From positions 1-57,290 of the forward strand of contig LVBI01000040.1 in the NCBI GenBank assembly GCA_001603145.1: 57,290 nucleotides of DNA. Reading direction: 5' to 3'. The notes beneath the pieces were generated by a model. It was not told where the DNA came from, did not search any database, and worked only from the letters and a program-made list of their open reading frames with translations. The position numbers and the translations under genes are program-made. The stretch's first letter is position 1, and every line of letters starts with the position of its first letter. Origin of the DNA: Spirochaetales bacterium Spiro_07 (GTDB lineage Bacteria > Spirochaetota > Spirochaetia > Treponematales > Treponemataceae). Below are positions 16,478 to 26,601 of the stretch, piece after piece.

Positions 16478-17296
16478 ATGAAAAAGACTTTTCGTCTTGT
16501 TGCAGCTTTGATGCTGCTCGTTTTTGCTTTGCCGTGCGCATTTGCACTTGGCGGCAAAGACAATGCAACGGATAATTCGCTTGAAGCATTGAAAGCCCGC
16601 GGACAGTTTGTTCTCGGTCTTGATGATTCTTTCCCGCCGATGGGTTTCCGCAACGAAGCAAACGAGATTGTCGGCTATGATATTGACCTTGCAAAAGAAG
16701 TTTGTGCACGTCTTGGCGTAAAGCTTGTTGTTCAGCCGATTGACTGGGCGGCAAAGGAGCAGGAACTCAACACAGGCAAGATTGACTGCATCTGGAACGG
16801 CTTTACGATGACGCCGGAACGCGAGCAGGCTCTTGCTTTTACAAAGCCTTATCTTGACAATGCTCAGGTTATCGTTGTGCGCGCAGACAGCGGCATTAAG
16901 ACTGTTGCAGACCTCAAAGGCAAGAAAATCGGGCTTCAGGCTGGTTCAAGTGCGGCAGATGCTCTTGATGCTCACCCTGAAATCAAGCAGAACGTAAAGC
17001 AGGTTATCGAGCTTAAAGACAACCTTACAGCTTTTATGGATCTTGAAGCGAAGGGCGTTGACGCTGTTGTCATCGACATGGTTGTAGGCAACTACAACAT
17101 CAAGACAAGCGGCAAAAACTTTGTAGTGCTTTCTGAATCGCTTGCTTCTGAAAAATATGGCGTAGGCTTCCGCCGCAACGACAAGCTTTTGCGCGACGAA
17201 GTTCAGAAGATTCTTGAAGAGATGGCGAAAGACGGAACAGTTGCCGCCATTTCAAACAAGTGGTTCGGTGCAGACATTTCTGTAATCGGAAAGTAA
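16478..17296 (+). CDS. Amino-acid ABC transporter substrate-binding protein
   Basis: Family 3 periplasmic binding protein of 272 residues. A signal peptide (MKKTFRLVAALMLLVFALPC) is followed by LKARGQFVLGLDDSFPPMGFR, GYDIDLAKEVCARLG and DCIWNGFTMTPER, the usual ligand-binding segments. Export may be as a lipoprotein at Cys20 or by signal peptidase I at AFA. The specificity (polar amino acid) cannot be fixed. GGAGG precedes the ATG at 16478. Permease and ATPase genes follow, making a complete importer. Confidence 0.93.
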   Translation: MKKTFRLVAALMLLVFALPCAFALGGKDNATDNSLEALKARGQFVLGLDDSFPPMGFRNEANEIVGYDIDLAKEVCARLGVKLVVQPIDWAAKEQELNTGKIDCIWNGFTMTPEREQALAFTKPYLDNAQVIVVRADSGIKTVADLKGKKIGLQAGSSAADALDAHPEIKQNVKQVIELKDNLTAFMDLEAKGVDAVVIDMVVGNYNIKTSGKNFVVLSESLASEKYGVGFRRNDKLLRDEVQKILEEMAKDGTVAAISNKWFGADISVIGK

Positions 17297-17299
17297 GTT

Positions 17300-17428
17300 T
17301 CAATTTGCTGGCTGGGCTGGCTGGATTGTGCCATAACGGCATGTCATGCTGAACCTCTCTGCCGACAGGCAGGCTCGTTTCAGAATTTGTCTGGTCAGCT
17401 CTTCAAATATTTTTTTTGAGGTGTGCTT
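17300..17428. repeat. Intergenic spacer with CATGCTGAAC-type repeat
   Basis: Holds GCTGGCTGGGCTGGCTGG-like sequence and a CATGCTGAACCTC...GTTTCAG stretch with a small CTGCC/GGCAG hairpin. Similar pieces recur at about 39320-39405 and 54881. No gene or terminator is apparent. Confidence 0.4.
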
Positions 17429-18064
17429 GTGAAGGCTATGCTGCTTTTGATGCTCGACGGAACGAAAGTTTCGCTTGAAGTGTTTTTTCTTACGCTGCTT
17501 TTTTCTCTTCCTCTGGGATTAATCGTTGCATTCGGGCGCATGTCGCGCCATGCGTTTATAAATGCGCCTGTAAAGCTTTTTATGCTGATAATCCGGGGCA
17601 CACCTCTTATCCTTCAGCTTATATTCGTATATTTTGCGCCTTATTATCTTTTTAGCGCTTCTTATGACAGATTTATCGCGGTCATAATAGCTTTTTCAAT
17701 CAATTATGCCGCTTATTTTGCAGAGATTTACCGCGGCGGCATAGAGTCAATTCCAAAAGGGCAGTACGAAGCTTCAAAAGTGCTTGGCTTTACCAAAACG
17801 CAGACTTTTTTCAAGATTATTCTGCCGCAAGTTGTCAAGCGGATTCTGCCTGCAAGCGGCAACGAAGTCATTACGCTTGTAAAAGACACCGCACTGGCGC
17901 AGACAATCGGTGTCGCGGAGCTTTTCCGTGTCGCGCAGAATGCGGCGAGCCGTCAGTTTTCTACAATGCCGATATTCGTGGCCGGCGTTTTCTATTTTGT
18001 GATGAACTGGCTTGTCTCATGGTGCTTCGCCCGTTTTGAGAAAAAGCTTTCTTATTATAATTAA
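17429..18064 (+). CDS. Amino-acid ABC transporter permease
   Basis: HisM/ArtQ-type inner-membrane permease of 211 residues with about five hydrophobic helices. The cytoplasmic EAA loop reads YRGGIESIPKGQYEASKVLG and is where the ATPase docks. GAGG lies seven bases before the GTG at 17429, favouring it over GTG 17423 and ATG 17438. Only one permease is encoded, so it probably works as a homodimer. Confidence 0.92.
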   Translation: MKAMLLLMLDGTKVSLEVFFLTLLFSLPLGLIVAFGRMSRHAFINAPVKLFMLIIRGTPLILQLIFVYFAPYYLFSASYDRFIAVIIAFSINYAAYFAEIYRGGIESIPKGQYEASKVLGFTKTQTFFKIILPQVVKRILPASGNEVITLVKDTALAQTIGVAELFRVAQNAASRQFSTMPIFVAGVFYFVMNWLVSWCFARFEKKLSYYN

Positions 18065-18084
18065 CCTTAAAGGGCAGGGCTGTT

Positions 18085-18849
18085 ATGGAAGTTATCCGCG
18101 TAGAGCATTTAAAAAAATCATTTTATGGCAAAGACAAAAAGCTTGATGTTATCAAAGATATTTCATTCAACGTAAACAAGGGCGAAGTAATCGGAATTCT
18201 CGGTCCGTCTGGTTCGGGCAAATCTACGCTCTTGCGCTGCATTACTCAGCTTGAGCAGCCTGACGGTGGTTCAATCTCTATTTGCGGCTTGCCTCTTGTA
18301 AAAGACGAAAACGGCAAGGCTGTGCTTTCAGACAAGAAGACGCTCCGCGAATGTGCATTGAAGACCGGGCTTGTGTTCCAGAACTTCAACTTGTTCCCGC
18401 ATTTTTCGGTTTTGCGCAACATTACAGAAGCGCAGGTTCACGTCTTGCACAAGACAAAAGAAGAGGCAACCGAAACCGCGATGGAGCTTCTCAAAAAAAT
18501 GGGGCTTGAATCAAAGGCTGATGATTTTCCGTGCCAGCTTAGCGGCGGCCAGCAGCAGCGCGTGTCTATTGCGCGTGCGCTTGCCTTAAAGCCTGAAGTG
18601 CTTTTCTTTGACGAACCGACGAGCGCGCTTGACCCGGAATTGACCGGCGAAATCTTAAAAGTTATACGCGCGCTTGCAGAAGAGAAAATGACAATGGTTA
18701 TAGTTACGCACGAAATAGCTTTTGCAAGAGATTGCGCTGACCGCATCATCTTTATGGACGGCGGCGTAATCGTAGAAGAGGGCGCTGCCGCCGAATTGGT
18801 GAACAACCCGAAAAATGAGCGCACAAAAGCTTTCTTGAGCAAATATTAA
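18085..18849 (+). CDS. Amino-acid ABC transporter ATP-binding protein
   Basis: GlnQ/HisP-type ATPase, 254 residues. Walker A GPSGSGKST, Q loop VFQNFNLFPHF, signature LSGGQQQR, Walker B VLFFDEPTSALD and switch histidine IVTHE are all intact. It forms an operon with the binding protein and permease upstream, 20 bases after the permease stop. Confidence 0.97.
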   Translation: MEVIRVEHLKKSFYGKDKKLDVIKDISFNVNKGEVIGILGPSGSGKSTLLRCITQLEQPDGGSISICGLPLVKDENGKAVLSDKKTLRECALKTGLVFQNFNLFPHFSVLRNITEAQVHVLHKTKEEATETAMELLKKMGLESKADDFPCQLSGGQQQRVSIARALALKPEVLFFDEPTSALDPELTGEILKVIRALAEEKMTMVIVTHEIAFARDCADRIIFMDGGVIVEEGAAAELVNNPKNERTKAFLSKY

Positions 18850-18888
18850 GCCGATTCCGAAAAACTCAAAAAAGGCTGGAACGATTAA

Positions 18889-20418
18889 ATGAATGTTGAT
18901 AAAAACTATATCGCAAAAATGTTGCGCGTCTACGGTCTTATAGTAATCGCTTCAAACGTAATTGCTGTGCTTGTGCCGTCTGTAATCTCAATTCCTGTTT
19001 TTGACGTTGAGAACATGCAGAAATGGTCGGCTTTTCTTGATGAAACAAAAATCGTAAATCTTGCGCTCGTTTTTGCTTTTCTTGTTCCGACGCTTGTCTG
19101 CATAATTTATTCCCATAAGGTTTTTAAGACAGAAGAAAAGATTGTAAAAAACGTTGCAGAAATTCCTTCCGTTTATTCACTTGCTTCAGTAATTGGCTGG
19201 AACCTCTACTATTTTTTTGAGATTCCTTTTGCACTTCATGCAAAGCGGCTCTATGGAATTCAGATAAAAGCAATCCTTATTTCAAGCTGGGGCTTTGCTC
19301 TTTTTGCCGGAATGACGGCATGGACGATTTCTTATCTTGCAATTGAGGTGCTCAACCGTACTGTGCTGCTGCCGAGGGTTTTCCCGGAAGGGCACATAAG
19401 GCGCAGCAGCTTTTCATTCGGGCCGTCTTTCAAGCATCTGATGCTTTTCTGCTTTATGGTTTCTTCGGTTTTTCCTGTTGCGCTGCTTCTTTCAAGCCTG
19501 ATTTCGGTGCAGATAAATAACGGCCTTGAAGTCAATAAGAATGTGATTTTCGTTTCTGCGCTTCTATTGCTGATTGCCTTTGCGATTACGCTTGCGCTTT
19601 CAAAGCTTATTCTGAACCCATTGGGCAAGCTCACGAAGGTAGCTGAAAGAATCAAGAACGGCGACTACAAGAGCCGTGCAGGCATTGTAACGGCCGACGA
19701 GCTTGGACTGCTTGCAGACAGTTTCAACGATATGGCTGATTCTCTTGCCGAAAAGGAATTCATGCGCGACACTTTCGGCAAAATCGTTGACCCGGAAGTG
19801 CGTGACTATTTGATGAAGGAAAATTTCTTGCAGGGCGGCGCGCTCGGCGGAGAAACGCGCAAAGTGAGCGTGCTTTTCTGCGACATCAGAAGCTTTACGG
19901 CTATGAGCGAGAAAATGGAAGCGGCTGAAGTTGTTTCGCTTTTGAACAGATATTTCACCGCGCTCGGCAAATGCATTGCCGCCCACCACGGAATAATCAA
20001 CAAATATATTGGCGACGCTATAATGGCGATTTTCGGCGCGCCGGTGCAGTCTGAAAACAGCGCAAGAGACGCTTTTGAGGCCGCGCTCGACATGCGCAAG
20101 GCCTTAACCGAGCTGAACAAGGCTTTTGAAGCAGAAGGGCTTCCTGTGCTGCGCTTCGGCATCGGCATTCATACCGGCCCTGTTTTTGCAGGAACAATCG
20201 GCGCAGAAAACCGCATGGAATACACTGTAATCGGCGACACCGTAAACACGGCGAGCCGCCTTGAATCGCTGTGCAAAACTTATGAAACAGACTTGCTTGT
20301 TTCCGGGGCTTCTGCCGAAGAGATTGCCGCTGCCGGAAACGTGCAGCTTGACTTTGTTGCAGACGCACAGATTCGCGGCAAAGAAGAGCCGATGAAGATT
20401 TTCACCTTCAAAGCGTAG
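18889..20418 (+). CDS. Membrane HAMP-class III adenylate cyclase
   Basis: Makes cAMP. The N-terminal 245 residues contain about six hydrophobic helices, followed by a HAMP domain (NPLGKLTKVAERIKNGDYKS) and the cyclase domain from about 325. Metal aspartates lie in VLFCDIRSF and NKYIGDAIMA; the Lys of NKY and the Asp of YTVIGDTVN are the adenine-selecting pair, so ATP rather than GTP is the expected substrate; the transition-state Asn and Arg occur in VNTASRLE. The membrane part has no recognised sensor domain. It lies 39 bases after the ABC ATPase and might be in the same transcript. Confidence 0.93.
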   Translation: MNVDKNYIAKMLRVYGLIVIASNVIAVLVPSVISIPVFDVENMQKWSAFLDETKIVNLALVFAFLVPTLVCIIYSHKVFKTEEKIVKNVAEIPSVYSLASVIGWNLYYFFEIPFALHAKRLYGIQIKAILISSWGFALFAGMTAWTISYLAIEVLNRTVLLPRVFPEGHIRRSSFSFGPSFKHLMLFCFMVSSVFPVALLLSSLISVQINNGLEVNKNVIFVSALLLLIAFAITLALSKLILNPLGKLTKVAERIKNGDYKSRAGIVTADELGLLADSFNDMADSLAEKEFMRDTFGKIVDPEVRDYLMKENFLQGGALGGETRKVSVLFCDIRSFTAMSEKMEAAEVVSLLNRYFTALGKCIAAHHGIINKYIGDAIMAIFGAPVQSENSARDAFEAALDMRKALTELNKAFEAEGLPVLRFGIGIHTGPVFAGTIGAENRMEYTVIGDTVNTASRLESLCKTYETDLLVSGASAEEIAAAGNVQLDFVADAQIRGKEEPMKIFTFKA

Positions 20419-20473
20419 CCTGAACGCACGCTGAGCTTAGCCTTTACCGCAGTCACTGAGCTTAGTCTTTACT

Positions 20474-20499
20474 GGTCACTGAGCGAAGTCGAAGTGACC
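20474..20499. repeat. Dispersed palindrome GGTCACT/AGTGACC
   Basis: Arms GGTCACT and AGTGACC enclose GAGCGAAGTCGA, the reverse complement of the core seen at 124-147. Two partial copies of GTCACTGAGCTTAG precede it. It separates the convergent cyclase and LysR genes. Confidence 0.6.
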
Positions 20500-20528
20500 G
20501 CTTCACCTTGAAAACTCGCCGTTCAGCT

Positions 20529-21425
20529 TTAGATATATTTTTTGAGCGCGGCTATATAAGCTTGTGCATATCTTGAAAGCACCACGCTTTTATGCGTCAC
20601 CGTGCCGATTCTCATAAAATCATCTAGCTCTAGCGGGCGTGCAATGATGTTGATTCCGTTAAGCTCGCTGTCGATTACGCCGGAGCAGACAGTGTAGCCG
20701 TCAAGCCCGATAAGCAGATTAAAAAGCGTGGCGCGGTCGCTCACCTTGATGTTGAGCTTGTGGTCAATGTCTGGCAGCGGCTCTTCGCTAAAATAAAACG
20801 AATTGTATTCGCCCTGCTCATAAGTGAGATAAGGGAACGGCTTCAAGTCTTCAAGCGTTATGCGCTCTTTTTTAGCGAGCGGGCTTGTTTTTGAGATGAA
20901 CACGTGAGGCTTTGCCGTGAAAAGCTCAGAAAAAACAAGGTCGTTTTTCTTGAGCAGCTTCGAGATTACTTCGCTGTTGCTTTTGTTCATGTAGAGAATG
21001 CCGATTTCGCTTTTGAGCCGTGAAACATCGTCAATGATTTTGCTCGTGCGGCTTTCGCGAAGCGTGTAGTCGTATTCTGTGCCGCCGAACTGCTTGATTA
21101 CATCTACAAATGCGTTGACCGCAAAAGAGTAGTGCTGGCAAGTTACGCTGAATCTGCTGCGTTTCTGCTCTTTGCCCAGATATTTTTCTTCTATTAGAGA
21201 AGCCTGTTCGAGTACCTGCCTTGCATAGCCCAAAAATTCGTCGCCTTCGTTTGTTACAACAACGCCTTTGTTAGTTCTAGAAAAGATTGTGATGCCGATT
21301 TCTTTTTCAAGCTCGTGCACGGCGTTTGTAAGGCTCGGCTGCGAGATAAAGACTTTCTGGCTTGCCGCCGTAACATTGCCGCATTCAGCCACGGCAACGG
21401 CATATTTCAGTTGTTGAAGTGTCAT
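20529..21425 (-). CDS. LysR-type regulator, probable regulator of metE
   Basis: A 298-residue LysR protein: the N-terminal winged helix-turn-helix (MTLQQLKYAVAVAECGNVTA ASQKVFISQPSLTNAVHELE) and a periplasmic-binding-like effector domain. It is divergent from metE with 143 bases between, the arrangement of MetR and metE in enterobacteria, where homocysteine is the co-effector. That role is inferred from position only; the effector domain gives no ligand. Confidence 0.85.
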   Translation of the reverse strand: MTLQQLKYAVAVAECGNVTAASQKVFISQPSLTNAVHELEKEIGITIFSRTNKGVVVTNEGDEFLGYARQVLEQASLIEEKYLGKEQKRSRFSVTCQHYSFAVNAFVDVIKQFGGTEYDYTLRESRTSKIIDDVSRLKSEIGILYMNKSNSEVISKLLKKNDLVFSELFTAKPHVFISKTSPLAKKERITLEDLKPFPYLTYEQGEYNSFYFSEEPLPDIDHKLNIKVSDRATLFNLLIGLDGYTVCSGVIDSELNGINIIARPLELDDFMRIGTVTHKSVVLSRYAQAYIAALKKYI

Positions 21426-21487
21426 GCGCCGATTTTAGCAGAAATTTCAGTCTTGCGCCATAGTTAAAAGCTATATCAAACCGCTAA

Positions 21488-21536
21488 AAATAAGTATTAG
21501 ATATAATGAGCTTTTTTGTCTATAAATAAGTATCAG
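21488..21536 (+). promoter_or_regulatory. Direct repeats and -10 box upstream of metE
   Basis: Two 13-base direct repeats AAATAAGTAT(T/C)AG start at 21488 and 21524, 36 bases apart. Between them lies TATAAT (21502-21507). Their placement between a LysR gene and metE makes them candidate regulator sites. No SAM riboswitch motif is seen. Confidence 0.45.
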
Positions 21537-21568
21537 CTGAAAATTAAAGACTAACAGGAAAGACAAAA

Positions 21569-23830
21569 ATGAATACATCTGTAATCGGTTTTCCGAGAAT
21601 CGGCGCACACCGCGAACTGAAATTTGCAAGCGAAAAATATTTTGCAAACACGATAAGCCAAGAAGAGCTTGAGCAGGCTGCAAAGCAAATAAGGCTTGAC
21701 GGCTGGAAGAAACAGGCTGAAGTAGGCATCGGCTTTATCAGCTCGAACGATTTTTCGTTTTACGACGGAATGTTGGACACGGCTTTTATGCTTGGCGCAA
21801 TTCCTGCACGCTACAAGGCGCTCTGCCTTTCAAAGCTTGACACATTCTTTGCAATGGCGCGCGGCTACCAGACTGAAAAAGGCGATGTTACGGCATTGCC
21901 GATGAAGAAATGGTTCAACACGAACTACCATTATATTGTGCCGGAAATCGAAGAATCAACTGAATTGCGCCTTGACGCTACAAAAATTGCAAGCGAATAC
22001 AAGGAAGCCGCCGGAGCCGGCATAAAGACCAAAATCAACGTAATCGGCCCGTTCACATTCTTAAAGCTTGCGCATTATTCAGGCGCGAAAAACGCTGTCA
22101 GCTTTGCAGATGATGCCGCAAGATGCTACAAGCAGCTTCTTGCAGAATGTGCAAAGCTTGGCGCAGAATGGCTGCAGATTGAAGAGCCTTATCTTGTTTT
22201 TGATTTGACTGACGAAGATAAGCAGCTTTTTAATGCGCTTTACGAAAAGATTTTGCCCTGCAAGCAGATAAAGGTGCTTTTGCAGACATATTTCGGCGAC
22301 ATGCGTGACTTTTATACAGAAATCATCAAATATGATTTTGACGCTTTCGGGCTTGATTTTGTTGAAGGCAAAGAAAGCTTGAATTTGCTGAAAAAGTACG
22401 GCTTTCCGAAAGACAAGAAGCTTTTTGCTGGCGTTGTGAACGGCAAGAACATCTGGCGCAACAACTACGAAAAGACAGCCGCTCTCATTGCAGAAATCGA
22501 AAAGGCGGCCGGTGCAGAAACCGTAATCAGCACAAGCTGCTCTCTGCTTCATGTGCCGTACACGACAAAAAACGAAGAAAAGCTTTCTGCCGAAATTCTT
22601 TCGCATTTTGCATTTGCCGAAGAAAAGCTTAAGGAGCTTAAGGACATTGCAGACGCTGATTCAAAAGCTTTTGCAGAAAACAAGAAGCTTTTCGCGCATG
22701 AGCGTGTTGAGAAAAACCTGGCTCTTGCAGATAAAATCAGTAAGCTTACCGCAAAAGACTTTACGCGCGTTCCGGCTTTTGCAGAGCGCGAAGCAATTCA
22801 GAAAAAAGCGCTCAATCTGCCGCCGTTCCCGACGACAACAATCGGCTCTTTTCCGCAGACACAAGAAGTGCGCAAAAACAGGGCAGATTTCAAAAAAGGC
22901 TTGATAAGCAAAGAACAGTACGAAGATTTCAACAAAAAGATGATTGCGCGCTGCATCAAAAAGCAGGAAGAAATCGGGCTTGACGTGCTTGTGCACGGCG
23001 AGTTTGAGCGCAACGACATGGTTGAATACTTCGGCGAAAACCTTGACGGCTATATCTTTACGCAAAAAGCTTGGGTGCAGTCTTACGGCACGCGCTGCGT
23101 AAAGCCGCCTGTAGTTTGGGGCGACATTACGCGCAAGAATCAGATTACAGTTGATTGGTCTGTTTATGCGCAGAGCTGTGCAGACAAAAACAGCAAAAAG
23201 CCTGTAAAAGGCATGTTGACCGGGCCTGTAACAATCTTGAACTGGTCTTTCCCGCGTGAAGATATTAGCCTCAAAGAATGTGCTTTTCAGATTGCGTTTG
23301 CAATCCGCGATGAAGTGCTTGACCTTGAAGCAAACGGAATCCGCATTATTCAGATTGACGAAGCCGCACTCAAAGAAAAGCTGCCGCTCCGCAAGGCAGA
23401 CTGGCACAGCGAATATCTTGAGTGGGCAATTCCGGCTTTCAACCTCGTCCATTCGGGCTGCAAGGCTGAAACGCAGATTCACACGCACATGTGCTATTCT
23501 GAATTCATTCCGATTATCACCGACATTGACAACATGGATGCCGACGTTATTACGTTTGAAGCAAGCCGCTCAAATCTTGAAATTTTGCAGGCTCTAAAAG
23601 AGAAGAATTTCCGCACAGAAGTCGGCCCTGGCGTTTACGACATTCATTCGCCGCGTGTACCTTCTGTTGAAGAAATTGTTGCCGCCGTAAACAAGATGAA
23701 GCAGTTCGTCAAGCCGTCTAAGCTTTGGATTAACCCGGACTGCGGTCTTAAGACGCGCGGTGAAACTGAAACAGACGCAAGTTTGAAAAACCTTGTTGCG
23801 GCTGCAAAACAGGTAAGGACTTCGGTTTAA
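21569..23830 (+). CDS. metE: Cobalamin-independent methionine synthase
   Basis: Transfers the methyl group from 5-methyl-tetrahydropteroyl-triglutamate to homocysteine. The 753 residues include both barrel halves: N-terminal [12 protein letters not shown] and the catalytic C-terminal half with [12 protein letters not shown], the zinc ligands in [10 protein letters not shown] and the late cysteine of [20 protein letters not shown] precedes the ATG. It forms an operon with metF (11-base gap). Confidence 0.98.
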   Translation: MNTSVIGFPRIGAHRELKFASEKYFANTISQEELEQAAKQIRLDGWKKQAEVGIGFISSNDFSFYDGMLDTAFMLGAIPARYKALCLSKLDTFFAMARGYQTEKGDVTALPMKKWFNTNYHYIVPEIEESTELRLDATKIASEYKEAAGAGIKTKINVIGPFTFLKLAHYSGAKNAVSFADDAARCYKQLLAECAKLGAEWLQIEEPYLVFDLTDEDKQLFNALYEKILPCKQIKVLLQTYFGDMRDFYTEIIKYDFDAFGLDFVEGKESLNLLKKYGFPKDKKLFAGVVNGKNIWRNNYEKTAALIAEIEKAAGAETVISTSCSLLHVPYTTKNEEKLSAEILSHFAFAEEKLKELKDIADADSKAFAENKKLFAHERVEKNLALADKISKLTAKDFTRVPAFAEREAIQKKALNLPPFPTTTIGSFPQTQEVRKNRADFKKGLISKEQYEDFNKKMIARCIKKQEEIGLDVLVHGEFERNDMVEYFGENLDGYIFTQKAWVQSYGTRCVKPPVVWGDITRKNQITVDWSVYAQSCADKNSKKPVKGMLTGPVTILNWSFPREDISLKECAFQIAFAIRDEVLDLEANGIRIIQIDEAALKEKLPLRKADWHSEYLEWAIPAFNLVHSGCKAETQIHTHMCYSEFIPIITDIDNMDADVITFEASRSNLEILQALKEKNFRTEVGPGVYDIHSPRVPSVEEIVAAVNKMKQFVKPSKLWINPDCGLKTRGETETDASLKNLVAAAKQVRTSV

Positions 23831-23841
23831 GGCAGGAACTT

Positions 23842-24723
23842 ATGATAGACAACAGCATTTTCGACAAAAAGACAGTTTTTTCTTTTGAGGTTTTTCCGCC
23901 AAAGAAAACATCTTCTATTGAGACAATCTACAGCACGCTTGACGAGCTTTCTGACTTAAAGCCTGATTTTATAAGCGTAACTTATGGAGCGGGCGGCAGC
24001 GAAAACTGCACGAACACGCTTGAAATTGCCAAGCGCATAAAGATGTCTTGCAATGTCGAAAGTGTTGTGCATCTTCCGTGCCTTTATCTTTCAAAAGATG
24101 AAGCTTTGAACATGCTCAGCCAGTTCAAGCAGAACGGCATTGAGAATTTGCTTGTTTTGCGCGGCGACAAAATAGAAGGGCGCACCGTTGCAGGCGATTT
24201 TCTTCATGCTTCAGACTTGAGCAGCTTTATAAAGGCGGCTGCCGGTTCATCGTTTCATCTTTCCGGGGCGTGTTATCCGGAAAACCACCCAGAATCTAAA
24301 GACGTGCTTTCGGAGATGCATAATCTGAAATTCAAGGTTGACAGCGGCTGCGCTCATCTTATTTCGCAACTTTTCTTTGACAATCATGCGTTCTATAAAT
24401 TTGTGGAAAACTGCCGCCTTGCCGGAATTGATGTGCCGATTGAAGCCGGAATTATGCCGGTGACGAACCGCGCCCAGATTGAGCGCATGGTGAGCCGCTG
24501 CGGTGTGGTTCTGCCTGAAAAATATAAGATTATGCTCGAAAAGTACGGTGACAACGATGACGCGATAATGGATGCAGGAATCGCTTATGCCGTAAGCCAG
24601 ATTATCGACCTTGTTAGCCACGGCGTTGACGGCATTCACCTTTATACGATGAACAAGCCGCAGATTGCGCGGCGCATTCACGATGCAGTAAAAAACATCA
24701 TCTCGATTCCAAAGCAGATGTAA
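23842..24723 (+). CDS. metF: 5,10-methylenetetrahydrofolate reductase
   Basis: Flavoenzyme supplying 5-methyl-THF to MetE. The 293 residues start with VFSFEVFPPKK and contain SVTYGAGGS, the folate/FAD barrel segments LVLRGDK and FFDNHAFYKF, and the late PIEAGIMPVTN. It is of bacterial size, with no C-terminal SAM-regulatory domain. GGCAGGAAC precedes the ATG. Confidence 0.96.
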   Translation: MIDNSIFDKKTVFSFEVFPPKKTSSIETIYSTLDELSDLKPDFISVTYGAGGSENCTNTLEIAKRIKMSCNVESVVHLPCLYLSKDEALNMLSQFKQNGIENLLVLRGDKIEGRTVAGDFLHASDLSSFIKAAAGSSFHLSGACYPENHPESKDVLSEMHNLKFKVDSGCAHLISQLFFDNHAFYKFVENCRLAGIDVPIEAGIMPVTNRAQIERMVSRCGVVLPEKYKIMLEKYGDNDDAIMDAGIAYAVSQIIDLVSHGVDGIHLYTMNKPQIARRIHDAVKNIISIPKQM

Positions 24724-24818
24724 CGTAATTCCATCTACGCTCAGTGACCATGTGCAATTTTTCCTTTACAATACGCAATTTGGGTGTTAAAGTTTAAAGC
24801 TGTTAGGGGAAATTTCCT

Positions 24819-26069
24819 ATGGAAGAAGAAATAATTGACAGTTCATTTTTTTCAGAAGAACTTGAAGCAAAAGAAGCAATCGATGTAAAAAAAACAGGCC
24901 TTGAAAACAGCTTCAATGAGCGTCAGGTCGGTTCTATCGCAATGCCGATTGAGTCGGTGAGCGGCCTTGCAAGCCTTGAGTCTGTTCTCGAATTGTTTGC
25001 GCAGCAGCCTGATTTGACGGCCGTGCCTGTTGAGCAAGACGACCACGTAATAGGCGTTATTGAGCGCGAAACAGTGGAGCGTAACACGAATTCAGCGTTC
25101 AAGCGGTTTGTCGCAAAAACTTGCGGCGAATATGTAAAAGAAAGTCCGTTTACGCTCAATTGCAATGATTTTATCGAGAAAATTGCCGCTAAAGTGAACG
25201 CTGCCGCGATTAATGTTGAAATCAAGCATTTTGTTGTTCTAATAAACAACCGCAGCTTCTACGGAATCATGTCTGTTGCCAAGATGAATGCCAAGCTCGA
25301 AGAGCTTAGGACGCGAGACCTGGCGAAAGCAACCGCGATTCAGCAGAACATGCTTAAGAAAAACTCTAACACAAAAGATTTTCCGTTTTCGGTGTGCATC
25401 TGGAACAAGATGGCGAACGCTGTTGGCGGCGACTATTACATTGCGAAAGAAATTGCCGAGCGCAAGTATCTTGTAGGCTGCTTTGATGTTTCGGGCAAGA
25501 ACGTTTCGGCGGCGTTGCTGACTGTTACGCTTGGCTCGATTTTTTCGATGATTTCGCTGCAAGGCGCATCTAAGCTTTCGTCTTCTAAGCTTGTGGTTAT
25601 GCTCGACAATTTCTTGCAAGAAATTGTGCCGGTGGGCAATTTCATTACGGGCGCAATCTGCTATGTTGATTACGCCGCCGGAAATGTTGAAATCTATAAC
25701 TGCGGCCACACAAACATTTTTGCTTTCTTTAAAGATGAAGAAAACAAAGGGCGTGTTGCCACTCTTGAACCGCCGCTGCCGCCTTTCGGCATGGGCGCAG
25801 TTGCAGAAGCAATCAACGAAGGCAAGAAAATCACTTACCGTATGGCGATAAAGCCGGGAGTTCAGATTGACCTTTATTCAGACGGTTTTACAGATATGCA
25901 GAACGATAACGGCGAACGCTATGACGAAGCAAGAACTAAAGCGTTTTTCGGCGATCTGTTCAAGACAGACGTTTCTTCAATAGAAAAATCTGTTGAAAAA
26001 GAAGTGACAACCTGGGTTCAGAATTCGCTTCTGCCTGATGATATTACTGTCATGAATATCCGCTTCTAA
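24819..26069 (+). CDS. CBS-pair plus PP2C (SpoIIE-type) phosphatase
   Basis: Cytoplasmic serine phosphatase of 416 residues. Residues about 35-155 look like a tandem CBS pair (VGSIAMPIESVSGLASLESV, then VPVEQDDHVIGVIER), which in other proteins binds adenine nucleotides. A short helix follows, and the phosphatase domain runs from about 185: GGDYYIAK, DVSGKNVSAALL, LYSDGFTD and LLPDDITVMN are the metal-ligand blocks, all intact. The substrate is unknown; the STAS protein upstream of cheA is one candidate. AGGGGAAA precedes the ATG. Confidence 0.85.
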   Translation: MEEEIIDSSFFSEELEAKEAIDVKKTGLENSFNERQVGSIAMPIESVSGLASLESVLELFAQQPDLTAVPVEQDDHVIGVIERETVERNTNSAFKRFVAKTCGEYVKESPFTLNCNDFIEKIAAKVNAAAINVEIKHFVVLINNRSFYGIMSVAKMNAKLEELRTRDLAKATAIQQNMLKKNSNTKDFPFSVCIWNKMANAVGGDYYIAKEIAERKYLVGCFDVSGKNVSAALLTVTLGSIFSMISLQGASKLSSSKLVVMLDNFLQEIVPVGNFITGAICYVDYAAGNVEIYNCGHTNIFAFFKDEENKGRVATLEPPLPPFGMGAVAEAINEGKKITYRMAIKPGVQIDLYSDGFTDMQNDNGERYDEARTKAFFGDLFKTDVSSIEKSVEKEVTTWVQNSLLPDDITVMNIRF

Positions 26070-26091
26070 TTCAGGCTTTCTGCATAAAAAC

Positions 26092-26505
26092 ATGAACCGT
26101 AAAGAGCTTCACGATTCGATTTCAGAATTTTCGCAAGTGTCTTTTGCCAGAAGCGGCGGCAAGGGCGGGCAGAACGTAAACAAGGTGAATACAAAAGTGC
26201 ATCTTGTTTTGTCTGTCGAAGCAATCAAAGGCATAACAGAAGACGAACGCTCGCGCATTAAGACGAAGCTTGCCGCCATGATAAACAAAAACGGCGAGCT
26301 TTATCTTGATGCAGATGACGAGCGGTTTCAGCTTGAAAACAGAGGTCTTGCGCTTGAACGGCTCGAAAGATGCATCGTAAATGCGCTGCATGTGCCTAAG
26401 AAGCGCATCAAAACCAAGCCAACAAAAGCAAGCAAAGAACGCAAGCTTAAGCTTAAAAAAATCCGCTCAGAAATTAAGAAAAACCGCCGCAGGATTTCTC
26501 TATAA
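26092..26505 (+). CDS. arfB: Alternative ribosome-rescue factor ArfB
   Basis: Peptidyl-tRNA hydrolase that releases stalled ribosomes. The 137-residue protein has the catalytic GGQ loop in ARSGGKGGQNVNKVNTKVHL and a lysine/arginine-rich C-terminal tail (KRIKTKPTKASKERKLKLKK) that enters the empty mRNA channel. It is too short for a standard class I release factor. It lies 22 bases after the phosphatase. Confidence 0.95.
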   Translation: MNRKELHDSISEFSQVSFARSGGKGGQNVNKVNTKVHLVLSVEAIKGITEDERSRIKTKLAAMINKNGELYLDADDERFQLENRGLALERLERCIVNALHVPKKRIKTKPTKASKERKLKLKKIRSEIKKNRRRISL

Positions 26506-26601
26506 ATAATTCTGATGCTTTAAAAAGCTAGAGATTTTTGAAAAAAATATTTGCATTTCTGTAGAAATTAGTTGAAAATATAAGCATAAGGTTTTTAAGT
26601 T

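Noticed and set aside
21426-21568. SAM or cobalamin riboswitch upstream of metE
   Set aside because: The spacer is short and AT-rich with no conserved riboswitch core or terminator.
22661-23488. 275-codon open frame on the minus strand inside metE
   Set aside because: It is fully antisense to a clear metE gene, and its translation resembles no family; long antisense frames are common in this codon usage.
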